Source: Patiria miniata (taxonomy: Eukaryota; Echinodermata; Asteroidea; Valvatida; Asterinidae). Taken from it: DNA of 64,000 nt. Position 1 is the stretch's first letter. Each line of letters starts with the position of its first letter. Location: assembly GCF_015706575.1 (NCBI RefSeq), contig NW_024037067.1:2525371-2589370 (forward strand). Reading direction: 5' to 3'. The notes below the pieces were generated by a model. It worked only from the letters and a program-made list of their open reading frames with translations, was not told the origin of the DNA and did no database searches. The position numbers and the translations under genes were made by a program. Below, piece by piece: positions 21,370 to 35,009 of this stretch.

Positions 21370-24300
21370 GTCCCGACAACCTAAACCGATTAATACAAGA
21401 AAACAAAGTACAATTAACTATTTACAAAAAAATCATCTCGGCTGGACTCCGGCCAACATCTGCGCCAACAGCAGCTGCGTTTGGCTGATGTCCGCCAATA
21501 CACGTGGGTCTATCGCAGGTGCAGGGACAGGCATTGCTGGAGTCTCCGACTGGATGACGGACTTCGGGAGGTGATGGGGATTGGAGTGTTGTCCCGCTCC
21601 AGCACGGCTGGTGTGGCGCAACTGCTCCGCTTTAGCAAGTGGGACCTCCTCCTCTGTAGTGGGTTCCGCTGAAGAATCTTCCACTTCTGATGGGGGTTGC
21701 GGGGCTAGATCGTCAGGGTGGTGCTCCCCTGCTTTGTATAAAACAGCGGGTGCTCTCTCTGGATCTTGCACATTTGAAGAAGATTTAGGGGCCTGGTCCT
21801 CGGGGTGGTGCTCTCTCTGGCTCTATGCTCTTGATGATGGCTGGTGTCTCTGGGGCCTCCTCCGGATGTGTCACTATGATAAGGTGTTCGTCGTCCTCCT
21901 CTTCTGCATCAGTGTGCGCTGGCAAAACTGGGTCTTATTGATGACGACATCCAGTAGCTGGCGGTTCATCCTCGTCCAGTACCAACGCTCTGCTGTCTAG
22001 GAGGTCCTTTCGATTCAGGGTCTTCTCCTTCCCCTCTCCTCAAGTGGAGCAACGATGTAGACGTGGCCGGTTGGGTTCGGCCTCCCTACAACTTTGTGGG
22101 GTCGGTTGTCCCACACATCTTGGATCTTGTTTCTCCCCTTGACAGAACGGTTTCGCAGAAAGACCTTTGCTCCAACATGGAGATCCTCATCTCTCGCTGC
22201 CTCATTGTAGCGTTGTTGTCTTCTGAGAGCCTCCTTCTCTATTGTGCCTGCAGCTTTCTGAAATGCTTGCTGCATTCGCACATGATGGTCCGCTACCCAC
22301 TGGTCAAGTTCAGGATCGTCGTCTTCCTCTCTTCCGAACCCAAGAAGGTGGTCTACGGGTAATCTTGGTTCCCGTCCGAAGAAGAGATAGTAGGGGGAGT
22401 AACCTGTTGAGGAGTGGGGTGTCGCGTTGTATGCGTAGATCAGCTCTGGGAGATGTTCTGGCCATCTGCGCTTCTGGTCCGGGGGCAGCGTGCGTAAGCG
22501 ATCGTGCATGGTAGGATTAAAACGCTCGCACTGCCCATTTCCTTCGGGGTGGTAAGGCGTCGTTCGGCTCTTGGTGACACCGTACATCTCACAGAGTTCC
22601 CGGATGACTTTGCTTTCGAAGTTCCTGCCCTGGTCACTGTGAAGTCTGCGAGGCACACCAAAACGGACGAACCAGTCTCTCACTAAGCATCGAGCCACCG
22701 TTCTTGCCTTTTGGTCCTTGCATGGTATGGCTTGTGTAAACTTTGTAAAGACATCAGTGAGAACCAGCACGTTTTCCACATTGTTTGTGCCAGGCTCCAG
22801 GACGGTGAAATCCATGGCGAGAACTTTGAGGGGTCTTTTGGCGATTAAGGAACCCATGGTAGGATGGAGCTTCTTCCCAGCTTTGGCTAACATACACCTC
22901 TGACAATTCCGGCAGTACTCTTCGATGTCGTGTATCATCCCTGGCCAGAAACATCTGCTACGGGCGAGTGCAAGGGTCCTTTCTACCCCTTGATGTCCAA
23001 CCTGATCATGGACTGTGGCTAACAACTGCTCTCGTAGAACTTGAGGAAGTAGAAGTTGACTGATCTCGCCACTCGCTTCTTTTCTTTTCTTGTAGAGAAT
23101 GTTGTCTCTGGCCTCCAGGTGGTTCCAGAACTTCAGCAACTTCCGCATTGGCTTGTCCTCCTTCATGAGCTTACTGATGTGTGGTTGTCGTCCACTCTCC
23201 CAGTAAGTCCACAATCTGCCTAGGTGTTTGTCGTTCCGTTGGAGTGTAGCCATGTCTTCAGTAGAGATGGTGGGAAGGGTTGACATCGCAGCAGGTGCTG
23301 TCACATCTGGTCTGATGCGGAGTTCATTTAGTCCAGCTTCAACCAGGGTGCCTCTTACTTGCGAAACAACTGTGGAGGGGATGGGAGTGGAAGAATAAGA
23401 TGAAGAAATGGTCTCTTCAGTGGACATCTCTTCAGAGTGGGCAGTTTGCAGATCTTCACTGTGAGTGGTTTTCCTGCCGAGGGCATTGGCATATTTGATA
23501 GTGAACTGGAATTGTTCCAACTCTCCAGCCCATCTGGTCTCTGTCGCTCCCAACTTTGTGTTCGTCTGAAGATAGCTGAGGGGGTTATTATCAGTGTAAA
23601 CGACAAAGTTTGCACCAAGAAGGATGTCCCTGAACTTCACAGTGATTGCCCAACGCAATGCTAACAGTTCCAACTTCATGCTGCTGTAGTTCTGCATGTT
23701 CCTTTCATTCTCTCTCAAGCCTCTACTGGCGTAACCCAGAACTACCAAACCTTGCTCTTGTTGTTGGGACAAAACTGTACCGAGACCTTGGTAGCTAGCA
23801 TCAACCTCCAGGATGAATTGACGAGAGAAATCGGGGTAGCCCAGGAGAGGAGCAGTCGTCCGAAGTTGCTTCAAGTCAGTGAACGACTTGTCACAAGACT
23901 CATCCCATGCATCTGATATGGGTTTGATGGGACTGACCTTTCTGTGCTTCTTCTTCCCTGTTCCTTCCAAGAGTGCGTGGAGTGGAGCCGCGACTTTAGC
24001 AAACCCTGGTACAAAACGGCGGTAGTACCCAGCTAGACCAAGAAACCCGCGGAGTTCACGTTGTGTGGCTGGCTTCTTCCATTCTCTCACTGCGCTAATC
24101 TTCTCAGGATCTGGAGATATCCCTCCATCAGATATGGAATGGCCCAAGTACTTCAGTTGTTCCGTGAACAGGTTGCACTTCTCTGGTTTAACCTTCAAGC
24201 CAAATTCAGTGAGGCAGTCCAGCACTAACCGTAGTCGTTCAAGCGTCTCCTCGAAGGTACGTCCAAAGACTAAGATGTCATCTAAGTAGAACGTGAGAGA

Positions 24301-25203
24301 CTGGAAGTTTTTGTCCATCAAGCGCATGAATGTGGCTGGCGCATTGCAGAGGCTGAAGGGCATACGGGTGAACTCGTACAGACCTCCAGTCCCTACTCGG
24401 AAGGCTGTCTTCTCAACATCTTTTGCAGCCACGGGAATTTGGTGGAACCCATGGGCGAGATCTAGGCTGCAAAAGAACTTCGCTCCACCGAGTGCATCGA
24501 GGGCTTCGTCGATGCGGGGAAGTGGATAGGCATCTCTGTGAGTCTTGGCATTCAGGGCCCTGTAATCAACGCAAAGCCTCAGCTTTCCATCTCGCTTCCT
24601 CACAAGTACGATCGGTGAAGCATACGGACTGAACGACTCCCTGATTACGCCCCTTTCGAGAGATTTCTGCAGGTATTCTCGAACTTCAGCCCATTGGTGA
24701 GGTGGTATGCGCCGGTGAGGTACTCGAACTGGAACATTGTCAGTAGTGTTGATAGCATGAGGTATTTTGTCACAGAGTCCGATGTCGTCTTCATCTCTGC
24801 TAAATGTGCTGGCATGGCTGGAAATTAGTTGGTGGAGTTGATGTTGCTGATCGTCACTTAGCCCACTACCGACTTTCATCCGTGACATCAGGCTCCTGGC
24901 TTCATCAGCGCAGTCGTTTTTAACTTCACCTGCCTGCATTTCCTGCCAAGTTGCTTCAAAAGCTCTGCTGTGATGTTCGGCGACCGCACTGCTCACTGTG
25001 GCTACTGGGGTTCTCTGGGGTAAATAGAGGTCATCATTTGTGAAGTTAGCAACTTGAACCGGTATTCTACCACTGCTGTCGACGGAGACTAGTGTAGGAG
25101 CTACAGCTAACCCATTTGGTATGTGGGTCACATCTACATCCAGCTGTTCTATTATGGCCTCGTAAGTCACATCAGTTGCAGCAGGTTTCACTGAACATTC
25201 CAT
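21370..25203 (-). CDS. pol polyprotein of the Ty3/gypsy element (RT, RNase H, integrase)
   Basis: A 1062-residue frame (25203-22015) carries, in order: reverse transcriptase (VLVRKRDGKLRLCVDYRALN, FCSLDLAHGFHQIPVA, TFYLDDILVFGRT), an RNase H block (ILEVDASYQGLGTVLSQQ, YTDNNPLSYL), an HHCC zinc domain (HDQVGHQGVERTL, YCRNCQRCML) and the integrase core (LAMDFTVLEPG, LHSDQGRNFES, TPYHPEGNGQCERFN). A further frame at 21771-21433 is Pro/Glu-rich and lies after the integrase, where C-terminal tails of this family sit. This element is whole-looking; no env-like gene is seen. Confidence 0.92.
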
Positions 25204-25730
25204 CAGAAGGAGAGAGTTGGCGGGACTAGGATGGGCTTGGAACCCACAGTTCGGACTTTACCTGCAATATCTGGCTGATGTACAGTGCCACTTCGCACTT
25301 CCTCATAGAGAGCGAGTACATGAGCCCATTCAGGTCCATCACTTCGTCTGTTCAACACCTCCAGGTAGTTTTGGCCGCTTGCATCTTGCCTTAACTTCTC
25401 TCGGATGTCCCTGAAGATGTTTGACCCAATCACTCCTGGTACTCTCTTCTTCCTCTCTGCAATTGATGTGCCTGTAGGGTCCTTGACCACCAGAAAACCC
25501 ATGTTGATGAAAGAGTGGCCCAGCACTGTTAGTGGCAATTCAACATAGCCGAAGTAGGGAATGGCCAGACCTTGAGCACCGGAGATGCTGATGAACGCAG
25601 TCACATCTACTAATTCTGTCTCAGGAAAGTGTTCTCTGAAGAAAGATTCAGTAATCGTTGAAACTTGCGCTCCTGTGTCAAGTAGACAACGCACCCCGTT
25701 GCACCAAGCTGGACGAGAGATTCTGGACAC
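25203..25730 (-). CDS. Aspartic protease region of the Ty3/gypsy element
   Basis: A 175-residue frame directly upstream of pol contains CLLDTGAQVSTI, the DTGA active-site block of retropepsins, and an IIGSN-like second block (VIGSNIF). It lies between gag and reverse transcriptase, as in Ty3/gypsy elements. Confidence 0.85.
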   Translation of the reverse strand: MSRISRPAWCNGVRCLLDTGAQVSTITESFFREHFPETELVDVTAFISISGAQGLAIPYFGYVELPLTVLGHSFINMGFLVVKDPTGTSIAERKKRVPGVIGSNIFRDIREKLRQDASGQNYLEVLNRRSDGPEWAHVLALYEEVRSGTVHQPDIAGKVRTVGSKPILVPPTLSF

Positions 25731-25812
25731 TGCCCTACCACTTTTCTGTAGATTGAGCCGCTATTAGTTGATTCTTGTGGGCCTGCCGTGTGGCTCTCAA
25801 TGACAGGCCGTT

Positions 25813-26940
25813 CTAGTTTAACTGAGGGCCAGGCTTCTGGGGGACGAACTGCTGTGCTGGGGACTGCTGGGGGACAAAATGCTGTACTGGGGACTGCTGG
25901 GGGACAAACTGCTGTACTGGGGACTGCTGAGGAATGAACTGTTGTGCCGTGGACTGCTGGGGGACAAAGTGCTGTGCCATAGACTGCTGGGGGACAAACT
26001 GCTGGGGATCCCTGGTACCCTGACTCGTTCCTCCTGACGACGGGGATGACGGGGCATGGGGACAGTCTCGCTTGAGATGACCTGTGGACTGGCAATTGTA
26101 GCAACGTCTAGGACCCTGACTCCAACGGCGAGCAGGTCGCTGCATGGCCTGTAAGAGTGCCTCAATCTGCTGCTGTTGCCGCTGCAGTTGTTCATCCTGC
26201 CTCTCAAGAAGTGCCTTCATGCCATGTGCCCCGTCTTCAGCCTTGACCTCCTGTACTGCTACTGCCTTCTGGGTTTTGACACGGCTGGTGCCAAGCCACT
26301 CGATGGCACGGTCTCTGGCATCGAAGAAACTCAGCTCTGGCGAATCAATATTCATGCGCCGCAGTTCTCTCCGTAGACCCTCATCATAAACTGCCTCGGC
26401 TAGCCTTCCCTTCAGCGTTTTATCTCTTGTAGCATTGAAGGAGACATCCAGGCGAGCCATGACATTAAACAATTCCATGAGCTCGAGGGAGAAACTCAGT
26501 AGATCTTCTCCTTGGCCTTGTCGGAAAGAGAAAAACTTTTGCTGGATCTGGGGAAGCGTCTCACCATCACCAAAGACTTTCAGCAATACACACTAGATTT
26601 CCTCTGGACTCTTTACGGTGTCACCTCTGCCAAGGATTTCTTGCCTAGCTCTGCCGGCAAGATGGTCGATGATAAACGCAGCACCGTCCTCCCCTCCGAT
26701 CTGTCGTGCAGTCAACTGACCTTTGACATCACTGACCCACTCTTGGACAGAGGGATCACTCGGTTTCTCCGGCTTCCCCCTGAAGCGTTCCAGCCGTCTC
26801 CCTGCCGCTTCGTATATTTGCTTCGCTGGTGGGGTAGTGGAGCTGACGCCTGCTGTGGCTTTCTCACGCTCCTCCTTCTCCGCCTGAAGAGCTACCTTCA
26901 TCGCCTCAAGCTCGGCCCGCAGTTGCTCCATTCCCTCCAT
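25813..26940 (-). CDS. gag region of the Ty3/gypsy element
   Basis: Frames 26940-26593 and 26586-25813 carry a coiled-coil-like N-terminus (EQLRAELEAMKVALQAEKEE), a capsid-like helical part (FFSFRQGQGEDLLSFSLELM), a glutamine-rich helix and one zinc knuckle CYNCQSTGHLKRDC (CX2CX4HX4C). The C-terminus is a tandem array of about seven 11-13-residue units of the type QQFVPQQSPV (about 25840-26000). Gag frames are complete enough to recognise throughout. Confidence 0.85.
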
Positions 26941-27053
26941 TCTTGATAAATGTAGCAGCTCGTCTCGGGGTCAGTTGTCTGCCGTTAGTTTCGCCTCATC
27001 CTCGACTGGGGGTAGATGCAGTATTAGTACACCATCCTGTCTACGACGCCAAA

Positions 27054-28553
27054 TGTGACACCGGAAAATGTGACACGACAAGGATGGTGTACATTACTGT
27101 GTCTGGTTCATTTAATGGTGAACTGCATCTTTTAAGTGAAGCAAAACCAAAACAAAACCCTGAAAAGATACAAAATAGAATTTCCATATAAATACAATGC
27201 TTTAGGAAATACCAATCCAGCAAAGTAAATTATAAAAAGAACAATAATGATCCTCAGAGATATAAAATCGAACTCGGTAACACAATTTGCTTCTAACTGT
27301 AAAGTCAAGTTAAATTCCAAAAATGAATTAATACAAGGCATGTGAATGCTTTAACTTGCACAGACAAAATAGGAAATAACTAAAGCAAATGTGCAATGAC
27401 CTCTAAATATGACTATGGACTCAGCAAACCATAGACTTAAATCAGTCCACTCATCATTATAACCTAAGGATCCATAAAGAAACTAACTTAGGAAAAATGA
27501 ATTAATATCGTAAAAAAGGACTATGGGGAAATAACATAACTAAATATTCTCCTAAACAAATATGCAGATGGCATGCTTAATCAAGTATAAAAAGAGAAAT
27601 ATGAGTGATACATGTATATGCTGCATCACATAAACGTAAGGACTAGTGTGCCAGTCTAATAAGACACTACTGGTATCTTAGGTCACACGCTCCAATAAAC
27701 ACTGGACAAAAGAAATCTATGCAGGGTAATAAACACTCTTGGCAAACTTCCTGCCTCCCTGTACTAAGGTATGGTGCCTTCCAAGAAACTGAGTGCACCT
27801 CATTATATATGCAGTAACTTGGGGGATTAAGGGTCTAAACAGTGGCTATACTACACTGCACTATGGACATCTACACAGGACAAAGGAACTATGAATTTAT
27901 ACACTAAAAATATAAATCTAAGTATATGTTCATAAAAAAAGTGGAAAATAGATGATGAGGAATATATAGTAAAATAAGGAAATCTATTCTTGAACTTTGT
28001 GTACTCAAGAAGTTAACTAAATGTGAACAAGAAATAAAGTGGATATACATGTAATCAAAGTAAGGGAAATCTAAATCCTTCAAATCCATGGAAATAGATT
28101 ATATTTCTAAACACAGAAAGTCATCAAAAGGATGATATTTTCTCAATATGCAATAATAGATACAACAACACAGTGAATCTGGGCTTCCTAAAGACCATCA
28201 ATGAATGAATCCACTTTAAATTCAGTAATCAGAGTAAAGTTTAAGAATACTCAAGCTAACTTCGGAATTAATCAAAAAGTGTTCACATAGTCTCAATAAA
28301 AAGAAACTTAGGAACTTTAGCAATAAGAACAACTATTAAAACAATATAAATGAATTCTTACCCCAGTCGAGTCATCCACAAAATCTTGAGGCATTAACTA
28401 AAGTACATATGTAGAAGGAAGCAGGACACTGTGTGTGGTGTTAAGAGGACCAGTGCTAGTGGTGGAATGACTCACTCAAGGATAAGTGTGAGCTTTACCT
28501 TAAGGGTCAAGCGAGGGCGCTGCGCAGGAGAAATATGTAAATGAGCTGTCACA
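27054..28553 (-). repeat. 5' LTR of the Ty3/gypsy element
   Basis: It is a direct repeat of 20003-21346 and about 150 bp longer. It starts TGTGACACC and ends TGTCACA, and would hold the promoter of this minus-strand element. Confidence 0.9.
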
Positions 28554-28612
28554 AATAGTTTTACAATTCTTTTTAAATTTTATAAAATGTTTAACAATCT
28601 TGTAAGATTTAA

Positions 28613-28905
28613 AAAAATGTGTAAGATTTTGTATATAAGATTCTGTGACTATTCTTATAAGATTGTTATAAGATTCTTATAAGATTCTTATAAGAGTATT
28701 TTGTAGGCCGCGCCGGGATTCTTATAAGAATCTGATAAGAATCTTATAAGAATCTTATAAGATCTTACTAATTTGCATATAAAATACTTAAAAGAATCTG
28801 ATAAGATTCTTATAAGATTCTTATAAGAAGGTTCTCAGATTCTTATAAGATTCTCACAACATTCTTATAAGATTCTTATAAGATTCTTATAAGAGTATTT
28901 CGTAG
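28613..28905. repeat. TCTTATAAGA palindromic satellite, copy 2
   Basis: The decamer palindrome TCTTATAAGA and near variants recur about fifteen times, joined as AGATTCTTATAAGATTC. A GC-rich island GGCCGCGCCGGG sits near the middle (about 28709-28720). No coding sequence is present. The array begins about 60 bp beyond the right end of the gypsy element. Confidence 0.8.
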
Positions 28906-29113
28906 TTCAAGAAGCGCGACAAATTACACTCATTAAAAAGACGTAGTACACAGTGACGCATAAACATGCGTGCACACTGTAAATAGCACACATATGCGTG
29001 TACATGTTGCACATTTATATGTGTACAAGTGTACATGTACATGTGTAGAAGAAGTGGGTACATGTGTAGAAGAAGTGGATACATGCGATTTCGAACAGTT
29101 AGAAAATCTGAAA

Positions 29114-29595
29114 TCAGAGGGGGGGGGGGGGGATCTACCCCCCCCAATATTTATATTTTGTAAAGACTGCCTTTTTTCATTCAAATGCCCTTTTTTTTTT
29201 TACGGGCTTAACCCCCCCCCCCCCCACCCAATAATTTGTAGAGTGCTCTTTTTTTTAACGAAGTGCCCTTTTGTTCTGAACAAGTACCCTTGTTAAAAAA
29301 AGAAGTGGTGCCCTTTTTTGTGGCATCTGCCCTTTTTGAGAATTTCACACGTGTATCTCCCTGAAAAGCACCATATACATGTATTGGCCCTTTATGTGCA
29401 TAATCGTCGGTTTTGAACAGCGCCCCCTTTGACAGATGGTACCATACCCCTCCCCCCCCCCCACGCTTCTTTTTTTTTTTACGGAGGCCAAGTGTCCGGA
29501 TAAAAAAAACCTGTCTACATTTCACCACGGATGTGCAAGTGCCCTTTTCAAAATTTTTTACCCCCCCCCAATAAAAATGATCGTGCTACGCCTCT
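29114..29595. mobile_element. Degenerate hAT-like G/C-tract element
   Basis: It starts CAGAGG followed by a long G run and ends GTGCTACGCCTCTG preceded by a C run. The interior has several further G, C and T homopolymers. The short CAGAGG/CCTCTG ends and overall architecture match the other hAT-like MITEs here, but no 8-bp duplication is visible. Confidence 0.5.
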
Positions 29596-29599
29596 GAGT

Positions 29600-30440
29600 C
29601 CGCTTAATGATTAATTAAGAATAGATCTCTCTGGCAGTTAAAGGGGAAAAACAATCAGATATGAGCACGAATTGAAGGCAATATTTACTGTCAAGATGTA
29701 TTAATAAAACTTAATCTTATTTGAGTGAATTGAAGACAATTGGTGAGGGAAGTTAATAAATTAAAAGTTGTCAGGAGTAAAACAGAGTACAAATATACAC
29801 CTACAGTAGACGACGCCAGAAAAGTTGTCTAGGTATAATGGCACTGAACCCTGATCACATACACGTAGAATGCTCAATACTTGTAAGCACTATCACCATT
29901 ACAAATATTCAACTTGTGAGGATGAACTACAATATTTCACATCAGCTTAATATGACAGTGAGATAACATTACGACTCTTTTTGTCTTCCAATGATTTCAG
30001 TAAATCTCAATGTTCTAGTAATAGTCTAGGTTACATGCATCTCAAATAATAAAGGTATGGTATAGACTAGTATTTAATGGGCTATGGTATATCTGTAGTA
30101 TACTAGTATTGAGCATGAGTTCTGAGCTTGTGAGCTTAATTATGAGTAAAATCTCAATTATGAGCTATGAGCTTAATGAGCAACACATCTCTGAGCACTG
30201 TGCAGACCCGCTCTCTCCACGTTTAGAATCAACTTCCTTACGAAGTCTATTCCAGCGAGAGAGAGGATGGCTAGCGCCATGCAGTACACCGAAGCACGTC
30301 GCGTAAGGTTAAAGCACTGGGCCTTCACTTGGCATAATACAACAATTTACAGACATTGTTTCGTAATTATTTTGACAGAAATATTCAAGTGTAATGACCA
30401 TGATTATACACAAATATTAATTATGTTTGATATTTTGTAT
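29600..30440. other. No gene seen
   Basis: AT-rich DNA with only short frames lacking recognisable domains. No terminal repeats are seen. Confidence 0.4.
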
Positions 30441-30444
30441 GGAG

Positions 30445-30484
30445 TTAAAACAACTACATGTACATCATTATGTAGTTGTTTTAA
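30445..30484. repeat. Perfect 15-bp inverted repeat
   Basis: TTAAAACAACTACAT (30445-30459) pairs perfectly with 30470-30484 around a 10-nt loop. An isolated hairpin; the function is unknown. Confidence 0.7.
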
Positions 30485-30638
30485 CCTATTTCCCCCAAGC
30501 GCATGCACGGCATGGTCGCAGCATTGGAGACGCTGTAAACAGTAAACAATAGGCTTGTCTCAAGGCAGCATTTGAGTCTCGTGTTGAGTCGGATCGCCAC
30601 AGTAATAATGTGCTGCGATTTTATAACTTACATTGTAA

Positions 30639-30766
30639 GTTATCCCGCGAGCGTGAGTGGAACACGGAGTAATGGAGTGCGTCTGTGTCCCACATACCAC
30701 GAGGCCGAATATGTGGGACACAGACGCACTACATTTTCCGTGTTCCACGAGCGCGAGCGCGATAAC
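30639..30766. repeat. Long foldback (about 57-bp arms)
   Basis: The left arm 30639-30696 (GTTATC...CCCACATA) is inverted at 30710-30766 (TATGTGGG...GATAAC) with few mismatches. The loop is 13 nt. The inner 22 bp from GTGCGTCTGTGTCCCACATA outward are perfect. A second small palindrome (AACTTACATTGTAAGTT) adjoins at 30626-30642. It looks like a foldback MITE or a hairpin precursor; no target duplication was found. Confidence 0.75.
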
Positions 30767-30799
30767 GAATTTATCTTCAAGCAAACTTGACATGACGGA

Positions 30800-31840
30800 T
30801 CCAGCTCTTTAGGAGCCGACCAAACCTACCAACTGGTCGGGTCCTCATGCATACTTTTGGAGCTTTTCTAAAGGAAGAGTGCATGTGTGCCCCAGGGGAT
30901 TAAGATTGTTATCACCACTAATCCTATTATGAGTGTGATAAGAGATCCTGCCTGAACGATTCAGCTTACAATTTTGCAACTAAATACCTTGATATAAATT
31001 CATATAAATATCTTATTATTTACGTGTGTGAAATGTTATTTTGTTTTCTTTTTTGAACGGTTAAATTCCATAAAGTAATGACAGAGAACGATTATTACAT
31101 ACAGATGCACATACAGTGTATGTAAATGTACATGTACATGTACATGTCCATGTGGTCATATTGAAAGTAGTTCCAACACTCACCCAGCCAGCTGTGTTGT
31201 CCACAGGAGGTTGTTTATTTAAGTGATTAGGGGGATTATCTTGCTGGACATGGGTGAAGTGTGTTTACTCAAGGACTCCCCACTGGGGTTGAAAAGTATG
31301 TGTGAATCCATCTAGGTTTTCTAAAGGGCTGTTCACGTAATGACGCACTAAAAAGATTGAACACGGACGCTGTACACAAACCTTTCAGCAGTTATCCTAT
31401 TACACGTGCGTGTTTGTACGGAATGGCGCACGCATCTTGGAATAGCGCAATACGTGGAGTGCGGTATGGACCGTGGCCGTGCTACATGGTATGTAGCATG
31501 GCTTGTTGCCATGGATCGACCAATCGGGATCGAGGATTCAAGTTTACTTGAAGATTTTTAATTTTGCAAACAAAGTAAACCATACTTCAATAGCCTATGT
31601 GAAAAGTAGATATCAAGGAATCCCTGGATTAATTTTCCTTCTATTAAATATGAAAGAATGTACACCACAACATGTGTAAGCAAGCTTCCAAACCGGAAAT
31701 CAACTTACAAGACATTAAGCAGATCGTCAGATTGAAAAAAAATGCTATACATTTTCCACAGGTGATAGGGGCTAAAGATACACATACATGTACCCATAGT
31801 CGGTAATTGGGAAGAATTTCATACATAGACATCAAAAGTA
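30800..31840. other. No gene seen
   Basis: No domain, RNA gene or element ends are recognised. A (TACATG)n run lies at about 31126-31147. Confidence 0.4.
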
Positions 31841-31879
31841 ATTGTTTTCTTTAGTGACATACATCATAAAAGCGATGAA

Positions 31880-33578
<1,699 letters not shown>

Positions 33579-34640
33579 AATGTTCAGACAAGATACCATT
33601 TTATTAGCTTTTGCATTAATACAGTGTTCCTATTCAAGTTTTTAACTGTTCATGTTTGTTATTTGGACAGAAACTTAAAGATGAGTATGAGGAAGCATAT
33701 CTTGGAGAGTTAATCACTTCACTGGTTAAAAGAACGTCAACATTGAAAATTTCATGCAAGGGTTTATACCCTGTACAATGTATGTACTGTATTCACAAGT
33801 TAAATGGAAGTTGAAGTATTGAAACCACTATAAATGTTATCGTTGTTTAAAGTGTTATGAAGAGGAATTATTTGGAGCGCAAGAATAACATAAAATCCAG
33901 GTGTTTTAATGACTTTGTATTTGTCTCAGAAACCCCTCCCCATGTATAAATGAGCTCTTATTTGTATATGCTTGATAACTTCATTTTGGTCACTTAATGA
34001 ACAGAAACCACAAGTTTTGAAAACTTTTCATATCTGAAGATTATTCATATTGCAATACATAATGCATTGATTACAAGTAATTTGTATGGTTCCTAATACA
34101 AACTTGGGCACTTAAAAACCTCATGCAGTATATAATGCTAATGACTGGTTCTCGGCTGGTTCATGCTCAGCACAAACATGATTTGATTCATATTTTAAGA
34201 TTTGTAGTTGGAGATGAAACTTGTTTGATATTCCATATGATTTTGCAGTTAAACGTTCTTGGCAAATTCTTGACATGGTGCAAAAAATATTAAAACAGAA
34301 GCATCAGGAAATTAGGAATAGCAATTTTAATAAATGTGTTAATGAAACTGTTTTCTTGTGTACGACTCCAAAGCCATCTGTCTTTTTGTTTTGTTTTGTT
34401 TTGTGTTTGTTTTGTTAGCGATCATATTAACTTGCCTGCCAGCTCACTCACCCATGCTTGCAATACGTTTGCAAATGTTGCACATACCTTTCATGGGTGC
34501 AGGTCAGCTACTGACCTCGCGTTTTTTTTTAACAGGTACTGTTTACCCAAGACACAGCTTGCACTCAGTCAATGGACAAATGACTTTCAGCAGGTGAAAT
34601 TTGCTATAAATTACAAGCCCCGAATTCAGTCCTTTTCATA
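33579..34640 (+). other. Region 3' of the actin exon, possible 3' UTR
   Basis: AT-rich DNA without domains. An AATAAA at 34329-34334 could be a polyadenylation signal about 750 nt after the stop, though nothing here confirms it is used. Confidence 0.35.
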
Positions 34641-34736
34641 AAATTATGACAAATGCACATGTTGTGTACTACATGTGCTACATTCAAAGGAGAATATTTC
34701 CAAAACACACTCTAGAGGTTTTCCTGTCCAATTTTA

Positions 34737-34911
34737 CTGGGGGGGGGGGGGCTCACAATAATTTTTTTTTTCAATTTTTGTTTAGAAGTTTGAATTTTTT
34801 TCCAAAAAATGGACTATTTGACGTTGGTGGCGCCATTTACACCCCTATTATACTACTTGAAAACAGGCCACATATATAATCACCACGGTCAAATCATGGG
34901 TGCGCCACTGA
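34737..34911 (-). mobile_element. Truncated hAT-like MITE, related to 52190-52498
   Basis: The right end is GGGTGCGCCACTG. Read on the minus strand, the body matches the 52190 element over GGTGATTATATATGTGGCCT, TAATAGGGGTGTAAATGGCG and the following A/T-rich stretch. The other end stops at a poly(G) run, so one terminus is lost. Confidence 0.7.
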
Positions 34912-35009
34912 ATTAATGTTTTGCTTTGTTGGGGGGGTCCCATGTGGATACGGCATACTCTAAGAGCGGCCTCACTAAACTCAAATAGGCAGTTGCTTTC
35001 ACTTGAAGC

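Larger units (their letters stand above)
19999..28557 (-). mobile_element. Ty3/gypsy LTR retrotransposon, near whole, minus strand (20003-28553)
   Basis: Long direct repeats (20003-21346 and 27054-28553), each beginning TGTGACACC and ending TGTCACA, bound gag, protease and a long pol frame on the minus strand. AATA flanks both sides (19999-20002 and 28554-28557) as a 4-bp target duplication. Sequence starting TGGCGTCGTAGACAGG, directly inside the right LTR, is the likely primer-binding site. AGAGCAGGGGAGTA next to the left LTR is the likely polypurine tract. The LTRs differ by about 1-2 percent in their shared part and by about 150 bp in length. The element looks whole or nearly so and is young. 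Confidence 0.92.

Noticed and set aside
31640-31835. Small cysteine-rich minus-strand frame
   Set aside because: Short, no signal-peptide-plus-motif pattern that I can support.
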